This document shows positions 1 through 9,420 of a stretch of 64,000 nt of DNA, piece after piece. A model generated the notes under the pieces. It had not been told where the DNA came from, did not search any database, and was given only the letters and a program-made list of their open reading frames with translations. Positions within the stretch are counted from its first letter, which is position 1, and every line of letters starts with the position of its first letter. The stretch covers positions 17,891,001 to 17,955,000 of the forward strand of contig JAPQWV010000005.1 of NCBI GenBank assembly GCA_027422505.1. The letters run 5' to 3'. The translations under genes were made by a program, and so were the position numbers. The DNA comes from Craterostigma plantagineum (taxonomy: Eukaryota > Streptophyta > Magnoliopsida > Lamiales > Linderniaceae).

Positions 1-123
1 TCAATTAAGGTGAAACTTCACTTAAATCCCTATTTGGCAAACTATCTATCACATAACTCACATGTCAGAGAAAAATATCACTTAACTCCCCGTTTCACTA
101 TTTGTACCAGTTTCTTCAGTCAC

Positions 124-309
124 ACTGTACCTTTCTACGTTTGTATTGTGTACCACAGTACGTTGATATAGTGTACATAAATGTGTTGTATGTACCTGCG
201 GCGGATCGGGCACCAATCTGTGAAAAAATTAGGTACACTGTAACAATACATTTAGGTACATTATAGCAACGTACTGTGGTACACAATACAAACATAGAAA
301 GGTACAACT
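124..309. repeat. Subterminal foldback in the left MULE arm
   Basis: Bases ~124-180 (CTGTACCTTTCTACGTTTG, then TATTGTGTACCACAGTACG) recur inverted at ~262-309 (CGTACTGTGGTACACAATA, then CAAACATAGAAAGGTACA). The arm between the terminal repeat and the solo LTR can therefore fold into a long hairpin with several GTAC words in the stem. No gene is present. Confidence 0.6.
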
Positions 310-917
310 GGACTTCAAAATGTAGTACGTGTTGGGGAACCCCGGGTGTCTCGAGATCGAATCCCGGGCGCAGCGGAAGTTTAAATTTTTTCCCGAATTC
401 CCCGTAAGGAGCCCCGGATCGCTTGGTTATAAAAGAAAATATGCATGACACTCAATAAGGGTTTTTCGAAGTTTACCCTCGTAGCGAAGATCCCAGCTCT
501 CGCCTTGCTGTTCCGGTTGTCGTAGTCCGCTCCGGGAACGTCGTGACCTCTCCGAGCTCCAACGCCTTGGCAAGATCGTCACGCCGACCCCGGGACGTAT
601 CCAAATTCCACTCACAAACACTTAGGTTTTTATCAAATATCAACCTAAATGCTCTCACCACTCTCTAAACTCTTAGTTTTAGTGTGAGAAAGCTTGGATT
701 AAAGTTATGGACGAAATTATTCAAAGTACGAAGATTAAATCAACTTTCACCCTTTGAAATTGACTTTAATCATAATTAATCCAAATCATATCATATATGA
801 CTCATACCTTGTTTGTTTCCTTTGTATTATATCATCTAATGACTAGGCATTGTCCCACAAGTCTAACAAAAAAACAAGGAACGAATTTGGATTTGATTTG
901 GACAAGTTTTGACCAAA

Positions 918-1133
918 AACTGTCGGTTCACGGCCTCTCGCAAAGGCCTTCACGGCCGTGACGAGCTTAGCCAAGCTTCTGCCCGTCGTCACGGCCCAAT
1001 TCACGGCCGTGAACAAGTCCCTGACGGCCTTCACGGCCTAGGACATGATGGTCATGGCCGTGACCAAGTCGGGCCAAAAACCATGGCTTCTGTCAACCTT
1101 CACGGCCTCGTGCATAAGGTGTCACGGCCGTGA
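918..1133. repeat. Array of the palindromic word TCACGGCCGTGA within the solo LTR
   Basis: A GC-rich patch in AT-rich DNA contains about eight full or partial copies of TTCACGGCC / GGCCGTGA, including perfect TCACGGCCGTGA palindromes near 949, 1000 and 1121. Spacing is irregular (roughly 20-60 bases). This is a word array, not a strict tandem repeat. Confidence 0.6.
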
Positions 1134-2289
1134 CGCCTTCGACAGCTTTGCGACAGTTTCGTAGATCTCTCAGATCGAGGGGTAAACGATGTCTGATTGA
1201 CCTGAAATTTTAACCACAGAAAGAAGACTCACCAATCTTGATTCTGACCAATGATTCTCAATCCGAGGTCTAGATTGGGAGATACAAATTTTTGAATCCA
1301 TTGCTACTTTTCAGGCGGGCTTCATAACCGTGACGAGTCTTGCTCGTGGTTGTGAACCCTATCTATGCTCCATTCTTAATTATTTCGTTTCGGGAATCTA
1401 AGCCCATGTAAATATAGTTTCTAAAACTTATATTTACATTAACGACTCCAAGCCCGTTAAATAATAACACATCTCACTTTATCAGATACTGTCTCAGTGA
1501 TCCTTTTTAAGCCCGACTCTCTTGGTTCGTCTCAACCCGGCAATGGAGGAATCCAAGAATTCGGTAAGCGCCTAGCCAATCCCACGGTACCGAATAGATC
1601 CCGTGTTGAGTACGATCTTCGTATTTTACGAACCGACTATAGATCGTCGTACTACGTATAGACCCTTCACATATGTCCCGGTCGAGTGAGAGCCATGGTA
1701 ATGTCAAACTCACTAACCTGACACTATGACTCATCCGTGACGACGAAATTACTAAACTATACTCCACGTCCCACGTGAGTTAGTTTTTATACTTTGCAAA
1801 GATTTTGTAATTCCTCGTCCACGAATATGCATAGGACATATACCTCGATTACTTGCTAGGTTGTGAATCCCTCACGATTGCCAATGCCCAGCAGTTGCAC
1901 TTCGTTGTCAAGACTGCATGTCGCCGCTGACCCATGTTCAACCTCGAACAAGACGGGCCTAGCAAACTAGTGACAAGTCAGGACCCCAAAGCCAACTCTG
2001 TCAGTGACCCTTCGGTCTAAGGTCCACGCACACTACTATAGTCAATCGCTCGATCATTGACACTCAGCGAGTAATTAGCCATGTGATCTTCGATTACGAG
2101 TCGTGTCCAAATATAAGTTAATCCCCGATTCAACTCATATCAATGTTACGACCTCCCACTTCCCAAGTGAATAGTTGGCACAACCATTTTAGAGTCGTCA
2201 ACAAATAAGTCATGATTGACATTCAGTCACCCTACTGAAGTCTAAGACTAATGGACTAATTTAATATCCGAGAATAATAGCTCACCGGT

Positions 2290-2754
2290 TGTAACGACCC
2301 GTCCCATACCGGGTGTCACTATAGCATCCGTCCCTACCGGGACCTGTGGGGTTGGGCCCACCACACTCCGACTGATAGTCCGGCCCCACTGTACCACCAT
2401 TTAACCTTTCAGCGTGCTTCGTCCTCGCTCACACGCACCCTGGGCAAACTTCCCAGGGGGTCACCCATCCTAAGATTGCTTCAAGTCAAGCACGCTTAAC
2501 TTCGAAGTTCTTTCGGATGGACTCCCGAAAAGGTAGGTCGACCTTGGTGATATGAGTAGTACTATCAATTCTATTATGCGATTCTTAGCCTGACACGCCC
2601 ATACATTGTCAGTCTCAGGATCCCCTCTCATTCGGGTGTCGGATCGGTTCGTTCATGTACCCCTTCGCCTAGAAGCCTTGCCAGGAGCCGCTCCTTGTCC
2701 GTGCACCCTGGCACCGGCGATCACTCCCCGCCCTCTTCGGCCCCGGGCATCACA
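2290..2754 (-). repeat. Cassandra-type LTR (3' LTR of the composite)
   Basis: On the minus strand it starts TGTGATGCCC and ends GTCGTTACA. It is the same length as the copy at 6173-6637 and differs by very few bases that I can see (for example CCGG against CTGG near 2382/6265), so the insertion is recent. It carries a 5S rRNA-like domain (2434-2522). Confidence 0.8.
2434..2522 (-). promoter_or_regulatory. 5S rRNA-derived domain with Pol III internal promoter boxes
   Basis: The minus strand reads AGAACTTCGAAGTTAAGCG, TGCTTG, then GGATGGGTGACCCCCTGGGA. These correspond to the A box, intermediate element and C box of plant 5S rRNA (AGTTAAGCGCGCTTG, GGGATGGGTGACC, CCGGGAAG). A 5S-derived segment in a short LTR is the hallmark of Cassandra retrotransposons. 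Whether these boxes still recruit TFIIIA is not known from sequence. Confidence 0.8.
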
Positions 2755-2826
2755 TGCCCACCAGCTTCCGCCTGGTTCGTCCCCGAACCAGCACCGTACT
2801 GCGAGAGATTGTGCTCTGATACCACC
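2755..2826 (-). other. Short Cassandra interior with polypurine run and second tRNA-iMet primer binding site
   Basis: On the minus strand TGGTATCAGAGC (2824-2813), complementary to the initiator-Met tRNA 3' end, sits 2 bases after the gypsy LTR. About 58 bases later a purine-rich stretch (AGGCGGAAGCTGGTGGGCA) abuts the Cassandra LTR at 2754. This is the tiny non-coding interior expected for Cassandra. Confidence 0.7.
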
Positions 2827-5016
2827 TGTGGCGACCCTCGTTTTCTAATTAAGGTTAGTGGCGGATTTTCGCAACGTAAGCTGCTGAAGGCCCGTCTAAC
2901 AAAAAACTTTTCCTTATATTACACCAAAATATATACATAGTCAAGTCTACACAAAGGCCGTAACCCAAAACGTCCAAAAACAAAACCCTATCATCGCTCC
3001 ACAGGTCTTCATCCATGTACCGCCCCGCCCTCAAAAGTCCGTGGAGCACCGCCACCAGCCGCCTTAGTCTTGACGCGCGTCGCCGTCAGACTCAGTACCT
3101 ACAACACGTAAACACTGAGCGATTTGCCCAGTAGGTGAATAAAAATGCATGTATGCACGTGAACGCTCATTCCCAATCCCAATATCTCACATGCAATGTT
3201 CACTCTTTCTTTTCCCACAATCCTATCTCAAATCATACAACACAGGGCCCTAGGTCAGACTCGACACCTCGCGCGCCCATAATAATAATATACGGAAGCT
3301 TACACTAGCAGCGTTTTGACGATCACGCAACTGCCCTGCTAGGCCGCTCTTCCGTAAGCGGTAGCCTATGCCGACAGCGTTTTGACGATCACGCAACTGC
3401 CCTGTCAGGTCGCTCCCTCCGCTGAAAATATAATCACGACGGTTTTGCACCTCGGGACGTTTACGCCCGAGTAGACAGATCGATCACGCCTGTCTGCCGT
3501 CAGGTGTCATACGAGTACCAACCTCGACTCCTCAACGAGTCAACAACAAAAATCACAAATATCTCATTCTACCCCGCTCGACAATATCTCAAATCAACCG
3601 TCTCAATACGGTGTAAATATCTCACCCCTGTGATATGATATGCATATGCCATGCATATAAACGTGATAACATATGAATTCGTGATTTCACATGAAATATA
3701 CGTAAAGCACATAAATCACGTAAATCATTGAAGCACATAAAAACACGTAATTCAAATAAGTGTTTACGCATTGTAGATGAATAATTCACCTACCTGTCCT
3801 CCCGCTATAAAATTAGTTACGAAATCTGGAAAATTCCCAACGCTTCGATCCTCTGAGCATACGAATATTATTATATCAGTATAATTGCTAAGTCACATAA
3901 GTTTAGAAATTCCCGAAAATAATACCCAGTAAAAATAATAAAATATTCGTTGACCCCAGAAATTTAGTCAAAGTCCTAAAACGATTTAATTTAAAAGACG
4001 GATCTGAATTTGGGTTAAGACTCAAATTCGTTTATTCTTGTCAACATCCGAAGTCAACACCCGAAAGTGACTTAATCAACGCCCGAAATCCCAAAGAAAT
4101 TGACTACCCAAATTGCCCGAATTCATTCAAAAATAATTATTATTTCAAAAACCCTAAAAATAATAAATTCTGGGAATATCTTATACATCGAAAATCATTC
4201 TCTCATGAACTCAAAAACCCTAGAATGTCACGAAAAGTCCTAAATAGTATGCTGAGAACTTCCTACCAGAACTTGATGATGCCAAACACCTAATATTATC
4301 ATATTTGTAGCAAAACTATATATAATCGTAAATAAAATTTAGGCACTAAACTCGTATCATTTCGTATGCCCTAACAATGGTTGTTCTAAAGCCGAAGCTT
4401 AACAGAATTTACACTAATCATACATCAAAGTTATATAGTTCATATAAGATCATCTCAAGCACCTACTAACATCGAAAATACATAAAGTACAATTAGTTTA
4501 AGCGTTGTAGCTAAAATCATTTACCTTTACTGCCACAGTTTGAAGTTTGATAAGGTTTTAAGCTTGCTAAAACTCCTCCTTTGCACTCGATGTGATTTCG
4601 TATTCCTTCCACTAAGTTTTCTCTCTACTTATTTTTGTACTAAACTGTTACAGATTTTCGTTTCTTACTCTCTCTCTTTTCACAACTGAGAGTTTTATCT
4701 ACTAATTTGTGGATATACATCATGCTTCGAAATTGGAGATGACACGACAAGGGGGTGGCAATTGTTTTCCCTCACCTTTAAGCAATCTTTCGTTATGACT
4801 TAATTTAATAGCTCTGGGCTTTGATCTATATAACTTCAGTAAATCCAATGGCCCAAATTAATCAATTTCGGTTAATTTATTAATTAAATTTTTGGAATAA
4901 TTTGAAACTAACACCATTCATGTTTTCGTTCCAATAATTTTAAATTTCTTTATTAAGATCTCTAATTCACAAGGATATAAGATCAAATTTCCGTATTAAA
5001 TTTTACGGGTATTACA
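2827..5016 (-). repeat. Gypsy-type LTR embedded in the composite
   Basis: On the minus strand it begins TGTAATACCCGTAAAATTT and ends GTCGCCACA, the same ends as the LTRs of the Gag-only gypsy family at 24883-39146, whose LTRs end CTGCCACA. It is preceded by a polypurine tract (TTTTATGGGGGGGAGAA) and followed by a primer binding site. It therefore has 3'-LTR context on one side and 5'-LTR context on the other. It is non-coding; the open frames in it are not supported. Confidence 0.7.
3305..3415. repeat. Two-copy direct repeat in the embedded gypsy LTR
   Basis: GCGTTTTGACGATCACGCAA followed by CTGCCCTG occurs at about 3311 and again at about 3379, a spacing of roughly 68 bases. It sits in the part of the LTR corresponding to the minisatellite of the related elements at 27318, 32871 and 38371, but the unit sequence differs. 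Confidence 0.6.
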
Positions 5017-6158
5017 TTCTCCCCCCCATAAAAGAATTTCGTCCCCGAAATTCGCCAAAGCGGATACTCGGGTAAGGATTTCTCATACCCCTGGTTTATC
5101 TGTATTCTATTAAAATAGGATTTATTCCCACCTTTATATCATAATCTAGGCGACACATTTAAATGTGTGGCCCAGTTTCCTAGGATCAACAATTTCTCTA
5201 TGCCTAGACTTGCCCATATATTTTCTAAATCCTCTAGATATTATTCCTATTCCAACCACGCTTCCGCTGCGCACTCTAGGCATACTGGAACAATACGTAG
5301 TATTATACGTAAATAATTATTTTCGTTAAAATATTCCAGCTCCTCCAAAGTTCAGTAAAGGTCATTCCTCAAAATTCACTAAAAATATTTCCCTAGTTTT
5401 ACTAAAAGTAATTCTCCCGAATTCAAAACACTGTTCAAGAATAATCTACAAATCCCAAAATATTACCATATTGAAAAGTTTGCGACTTAAAACCTTGTAA
5501 AGCCGAAAACATTAAAAGGATACAGTTGACACTGAAAACTAAATACTCATGCCGGAAGCTTCACTAACCAATCCTTGAATATCGAAAATTTTACTCCCAA
5601 TATTTATGATTTATAATAAGTTTCTATCTACACCCCAAACACTATCGTTTACTAACAATCAACTTAACCCCAAAAACTATACTACACCCACAAACTTTAA
5701 TTATTCCTATAGCAAAAAGATCCAACAGTAAATTATGTCCACATAGGTAAGTATCCACTAATGTTATAATCACATTGGCTAGTAGTTCGTGAACTGTAGC
5801 TGCTAATATATCGTATCTCTATACCACTCATCGATAATTAATTCACCCGACATATGTTTTTCATCCAAAATTTCATCCTAAGTACTAGATTATTCGGTCT
5901 ACTCATCTATCCGCATTTTTCATACTACTACAACATATATCAGGTTAATTATATACGCCTGAACACTATTGCAAACCCAAAAATCTAGGGTTTCTAAACA
6001 CGTAACATACTCAAAGGTTCCATATGTTAATCACATAAAATCACCCGAAATATGTACCACATATCAACAAACATCAAATCTTAAGACTTACAGGCCAGAC
6101 TGGTTCTCCAGGCTTTTGAGCGGCAGTACATGGACAGTATGCAGAATCTAAAGCCTAC
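5017..6158 (-). other. Non-coding gypsy leader and polypurine tract of the composite
   Basis: Just after the primer binding site the minus strand reads ATTCTGCATACTGTCCATGT followed by CTCAAAAGCC and CTTGTAAGT. The gypsy family downstream has, at 28629-28683, GTTCTGCAGACTGTCCATGT, CTCAAAAGCA and CTTGTAAGT in the same order. The segment ends in GGGGACGAAATTCTTTTATG and a G-rich polypurine tract. No gag or pol frame longer than ~60 codons is convincing, so this is a leader fused almost directly to the polypurine tract. Confidence 0.6.
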
Positions 6159-6170
6159 GCTCTGATACCA
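6159..6170 (-). other. Primer binding site (initiator-Met tRNA)
   Basis: The minus strand has TGGTATCAGAGC two bases after the Cassandra LTR end TTACA. The same 12-mer follows the embedded gypsy LTR and the Gag-only gypsy LTRs, so it is the shared homology at which the two element types are joined. Confidence 0.8.
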
Positions 6171-6172
6171 CC

Positions 6173-6637
6173 TGTAACGACCCGTCCCATACCGGGTGTC
6201 ACTATAGCATCCGTCCCTACCGGGACCTGTGGGGTTGGGCCCACCACACTCCGACTGATAGTCTGGCCCCACTGTACCACCATTTAACCTTTCAGCGTGC
6301 TTCGTCCTCGCTCACACGCACCCTGGGCAAACTTCCCAGGGGGTCACCCATCCTAAGATTGCTTCAAGTCAAGCACGCTTAACTTCGAAGTTCTTTCGGA
6401 TGGACTCCCGAAAAGGTAGGTCGACCTTGGTGATATGAGTAGTACTATCAATTCTATTATGCGATTCTTAGCCTGACACGCCCATACATTGTCAGTCTCA
6501 GGATCCCCTCTCATTCGGGTGTCGGATCGGTTCGTTCATGTACCCCTTCGCCTAGAAGCCTTGCCAGGAGCCGCTCCTTGTCCGTGCACCCTGGCACCGG
6601 CGATCACTCCCCGCCCTCTTCGGCCCCGGGCATCACA
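6173..6637 (-). repeat. Cassandra-type LTR (5' LTR of the composite)
   Basis: Second 465-bp LTR copy; minus-strand ends TGTGATG...TTACA. It is followed on the plus strand by the CCGGT target duplication and then by copia LTR sequence. The 5S-like domain is at 6317-6405. Confidence 0.8.
6317..6405 (-). promoter_or_regulatory. 5S rRNA-derived domain, second copy
   Basis: Same A-box, intermediate element and C-box-like words as the copy at 2434-2522, displaced by 3883 bases. I saw no difference between the two copies in the box sequences. Confidence 0.75.
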
Positions 6638-7689
6638 CCGGTGCCCCCTCTCTCATCCCATGAGAATCGGTAACTAAACTCGTATATATGGGATTTATTT
6701 ATTTACCGTCTCACCGGATGCCTAGTAAGACTGGATAGGTAAATAAATAATATGCCTTTTGTAAATTTCATAAATAAATATTTGAATACAATATCCAAAT
6801 ATTAAAGTGAATAATAAATTCATGTTTATGCCCTATTCATTACATCCTCGAATGGCATTCCGAGGGCATATCCCCAACAGTACGAACAGTGAAACGGGGA
6901 GTTAATTGATATTTTTCTCTGACTGGGGAGTTATGTGATAGAAAATTTGCAAATAGGGATTTAAGTGAAAGTGTCCTTTAATTAACTATCCAAAATCTCA
7001 TGCATATAATCACACACAATCCTACAAAAGTCGAACAAAATAGATATTGCCCGATAGCCTCCTATAAAGACTAATATAGACACACTGACTCGGGACGTCA
7101 ATGGAGCACACACGAAGACAAGAAAAAGAAAAAAAACCGTATAATAAAGCGCCATCATCCTTAATTCGACAATGTCTGAAACTGAATCATCGCTGATCTC
7201 CTATCCTTCTGTTGTGCCTCTCACTCGCTCTCCTCGCGTGCACGGCCCACAAAAGCGGCATCTCGAAAACATACATAATCCACGCGGCAAAACCCGAGAG
7301 CATCCACGTCTACTTGAAATCCTACCACGAGTCGTTTCTTCCCTCGGACAACGAAACCGATCAAAAGAAGAGGACGACTCATCTACTCCTACAAGCACGT
7401 CGTTAGCGGATTCTCAGCAGCCCTAACGCCCGACGAGCTCAAACGCATAAAGAGATACCCGTCCTTCATCTCCGCCCACGAAGAAGGCGTCTCTCACCCT
7501 CACACCACCCACTCGCCCGATTTCCTAGGGCTACACTACGACCAAGACCGCGCGGTTTATGGCCATAGAAACCGTGTCGCTTAAGCCGGTAGAGCATACA
7601 ATAGTCTTCTAGTCCCTCTTTTAGCTTCGTTTTTATCGATTCTCTTCAATTGTCCTCTCGCGTTCCTTCAGTACAAAAAAGTAAGCATA

Positions 7690-8525
7690 AAAGGACTAAA
7701 ATATGCATACGAAAATGTAAGAAAATGCGTTTACAATATATGCTGGAATTCCTCCGGTTTCTTGTACCATTCCGGAAAGTTCCGGGATCGTAGGGTCACT
7801 TACTTTAAGAGGCACGAGATTTTCCAGGACGAAGTTGGGCACAGACGTAGGTGGTACTTCTCGAAGCATTTCCACCCGAGGCGCAATTCGACCACATTCG
7901 AACGCATTATCAGACGGCTCGTTCATTAAAGGCTGGTATTTGACAATCTGGGATGGTTAGCCAAATCGCCATCTTGCTTGATCCTCCTTTTCTTGTTCTC
8001 TTGAGTTATGAGCCTACTGCTGTCATTAGTCTGCGGGATGAACTGAGCGAGAAATCCGGGGCTGTTGACCGCCTTGGCGAGGAAGGACATCATCTGCTGC
8101 TGACGATCTTCATGCCTTGGAGGCGATGAATGGTTGCTTGCAGTTGTACGTCGGTGGTTTGCTGCTACTGTCTTAACCTGACGAGCTCCTGCATGAGGAC
8201 GTTCTTGTCCCGTTTCAGCTGCTCGACTTCCTCCTCAATCACGAATTTCTTGACCTCGACGACGGTTGAAGTCTGTGTGGTGGGATGCTGTTGTTGGGAG
8301 GATGTCCGTGGGCGAGTTTTGGTCGGGTGATGGTCTTGAGTAGGTGTTTTTGGCCTCTTAGGAATCCCTCGTTCGCAAACTCCCAACGGTCGGGATCGAC
8401 CTTTCTAAAACCCAGTAGACCCAGTGACCCCAAGGGAAATTGAAAGTGAATGCCAGTAAAAAAACTAATTTTGTTAGCAATCTTCGAAGAAATATGCCAA
8501 TTATGACAGATGATTGATTCAACAC
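7690..8525 (-). pseudogene. Heat-shock transcription factor (class A1-like) gene fragment
   Basis: On the minus strand 8415-8330 encodes the second half of an HSF DNA-binding domain ([19 protein letters not shown], then [10 protein letters not shown]). This is followed by an HR-A/B coiled coil ([26 protein letters not shown]) and, in shifted frames, by QLQATIHRLQGMK, MMSFLAKAVNSPGFLAQF, ITQENKKRRIKQDG and IVKYQPLMNE. These are linker and C-terminal blocks of class A1 HSFs. At least two frameshifts and a stop after LVRLRQ kill it. The first half of the DNA-binding domain is missing, and upstream sequence (8416-8525) looks like intron, so this is a genomic duplicate and not a processed copy. 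It lies antisense inside the protease pseudogene. Confidence 0.8.
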
Positions 8526-8591
8526 GCATTTTATTGTCGAAGGTACATCAACAAAAATTCATTTGACTAAATGGATATGCAGGTGGTAGAA

Positions 8592-8936
8592 GGCAAAATT
8601 ATAAAAATGGGTCATTAATTATACCATTTTTTGATTTTGGGTCACTATGTTTGTCAGTTACGAAACTAGGTCACTAAGTATGTATATAGTAACAAAATTG
8701 GATCACTAGTTACAAAATTAGGTCACTAAGTATGTATATAGTAACAAAACTAGGTCACTAAGTATGTATATAGTTACAGATTTGGGTCACTAAGTATGTA
8801 TATAATAAGGAAAAAGAGGTCAGTGGTCCAATTTTGTTACATATACATACTTAGTGACCTAGTTTTGTAACTGGCAAACATAGTGGCCCAAAATCAAAAA
8901 TTGGCATACTTAGTGAGTCATTCTTATAATTTTCCC
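8592..8936. mobile_element. Small inverted-repeat MITE (MULE-like)
   Basis: The ends are GGCAAAATTATAAAAATG and, inverted, GGGAAAATTATAAGAATG. The element is flanked by GGTGGTAGAA on both sides (8582-8591, 8937-8946), a 9-10 bp duplication as expected for MULEs. The interior is a near-palindrome containing tandem words AGGTCACTAAGTATGTATAT on one arm and ATATACATACTTAGTGACCT on the other, with at least four copies on the left arm. No coding frame. Confidence 0.75.
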
Positions 8937-9149
8937 GGTGGTAGAATATAGACTCACTGTTGGTAGTACATTAATCAATTATTGGGCATAATGAGTTTCA
9001 ACCCTATATTCAACATTTTTTTATTCAATAATAATAATAAAATAAAAGAAATTAATAGAATCTTTAAATAGCAATAATAAAGTTATAATATTAGGCATCA
9101 TAGGTAGTTAACACAAACGCATTAATAATCAAGTACGAATAGCGGCAAA

Positions 9150-9420
9150 AGTAGGGGAAGAGAAGTGAAACTAAGTCTCTCCCGGGATGGAGGTTGTGGT
9201 GCTAAGGCTGCGACGGTTTTCGAGATTGCCTCCATTGCATTCAAAGTCATGCCTAACGGATTGGTGTGTAGCCTCGTCGCCTACTCTTGGCGTATTTGGC
9301 TCTCTTCCAAGCGTCGAAGAATTGTCTTGTTGCTATCAGCGTTGCCTCAAAGCTTTCCAAACGAGGACCGAGCTCTGCACGGAGATCCGCGATCTCCTGG
9401 TGCAACTCGGTTGCAAGATC
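9150..9420. other. Unassigned GC-richer segment joining the insert to the protease remnant
   Basis: Both strands are open here. The plus-strand frame runs straight into the protease catalytic domain at ~9425, but its own sequence does not look like a subtilase. The minus strand has a helical, charged stretch (ELHQEIADLRAELGPRLESF) that I do not recognise. It could be part of another captured fragment. Confidence 0.3.

Larger units (their letters stand above)
2290..6637 (-). mobile_element. Composite Cassandra/gypsy retroelement
   Basis: Two 465-bp direct LTR copies (2290-2754 and 6173-6637) bound the unit, and CCGGT flanks both sides (2285-2289, 6638-6642). Read on the minus strand the order is: Cassandra LTR, primer binding site, gypsy-like leader, polypurine tract, complete 2190-bp gypsy LTR, a second primer binding site, about 60 bp of Cassandra interior with a polypurine run, Cassandra LTR. 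There is no coding capacity. The single outer duplication implies that the composite moved as a unit after it was formed. Confidence 0.75.
330..6879 (-). mobile_element. Copia-type solo LTR, interrupted by the Cassandra/gypsy composite
   Basis: The unit begins TGTTGGGGAACC and ends ATATCCCCAACA, and is flanked on both sides by GTACG (325-329 and 6880-6884), a perfect 5-bp duplication. Only one LTR and no internal domain remain, so this looks like a solo LTR left by LTR-LTR recombination. Removing the insertion at 2290-6642 leaves about 2.2 kb. The minus-strand start (TGTTGGGGATATGCCCT) resembles copia LTRs; that assignment is from memory of family style and is moderate. No coding frame is supported inside it; the short open frames are chance. 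Confidence 0.65.
9..6976. mobile_element. MULE-type terminal-inverted-repeat element (outer shell of the left nest)
   Basis: The first ~100 bases and bases ~6885-6976 are imperfect inverted copies: both ends read inward through CACTTAAATCCCTATTTG, then CTATCACATAACTC, then CAGAGAAAAATATCA and TTAACTCCCCGTTTCACT. The right end is followed by TTTAATTAA; the left end is preceded by TCAATTAA at the very start of the window, so a 9-bp target duplication is likely but one base lies outside. Long inverted repeats with a 9-bp duplication are typical of Mutator-like elements. No transposase is visible. Without its nested insertions the element is only about 420 bp, a MULE MITE. Its ends resemble those of the larger MULE at 40981-55850. 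Confidence 0.7.

Noticed and set aside
2434..2522. A genuine 5S rRNA gene
   Set aside because: Only the central boxes match. The flanks are LTR sequence and the whole unit is duplicated as an LTR pair with a target-site duplication.
2606..2940. Open frames starting MSVSGSPLIRVSDRF (also at 6489)
   Set aside because: They lie antisense within Cassandra LTRs and are duplicated with them; no coding support.
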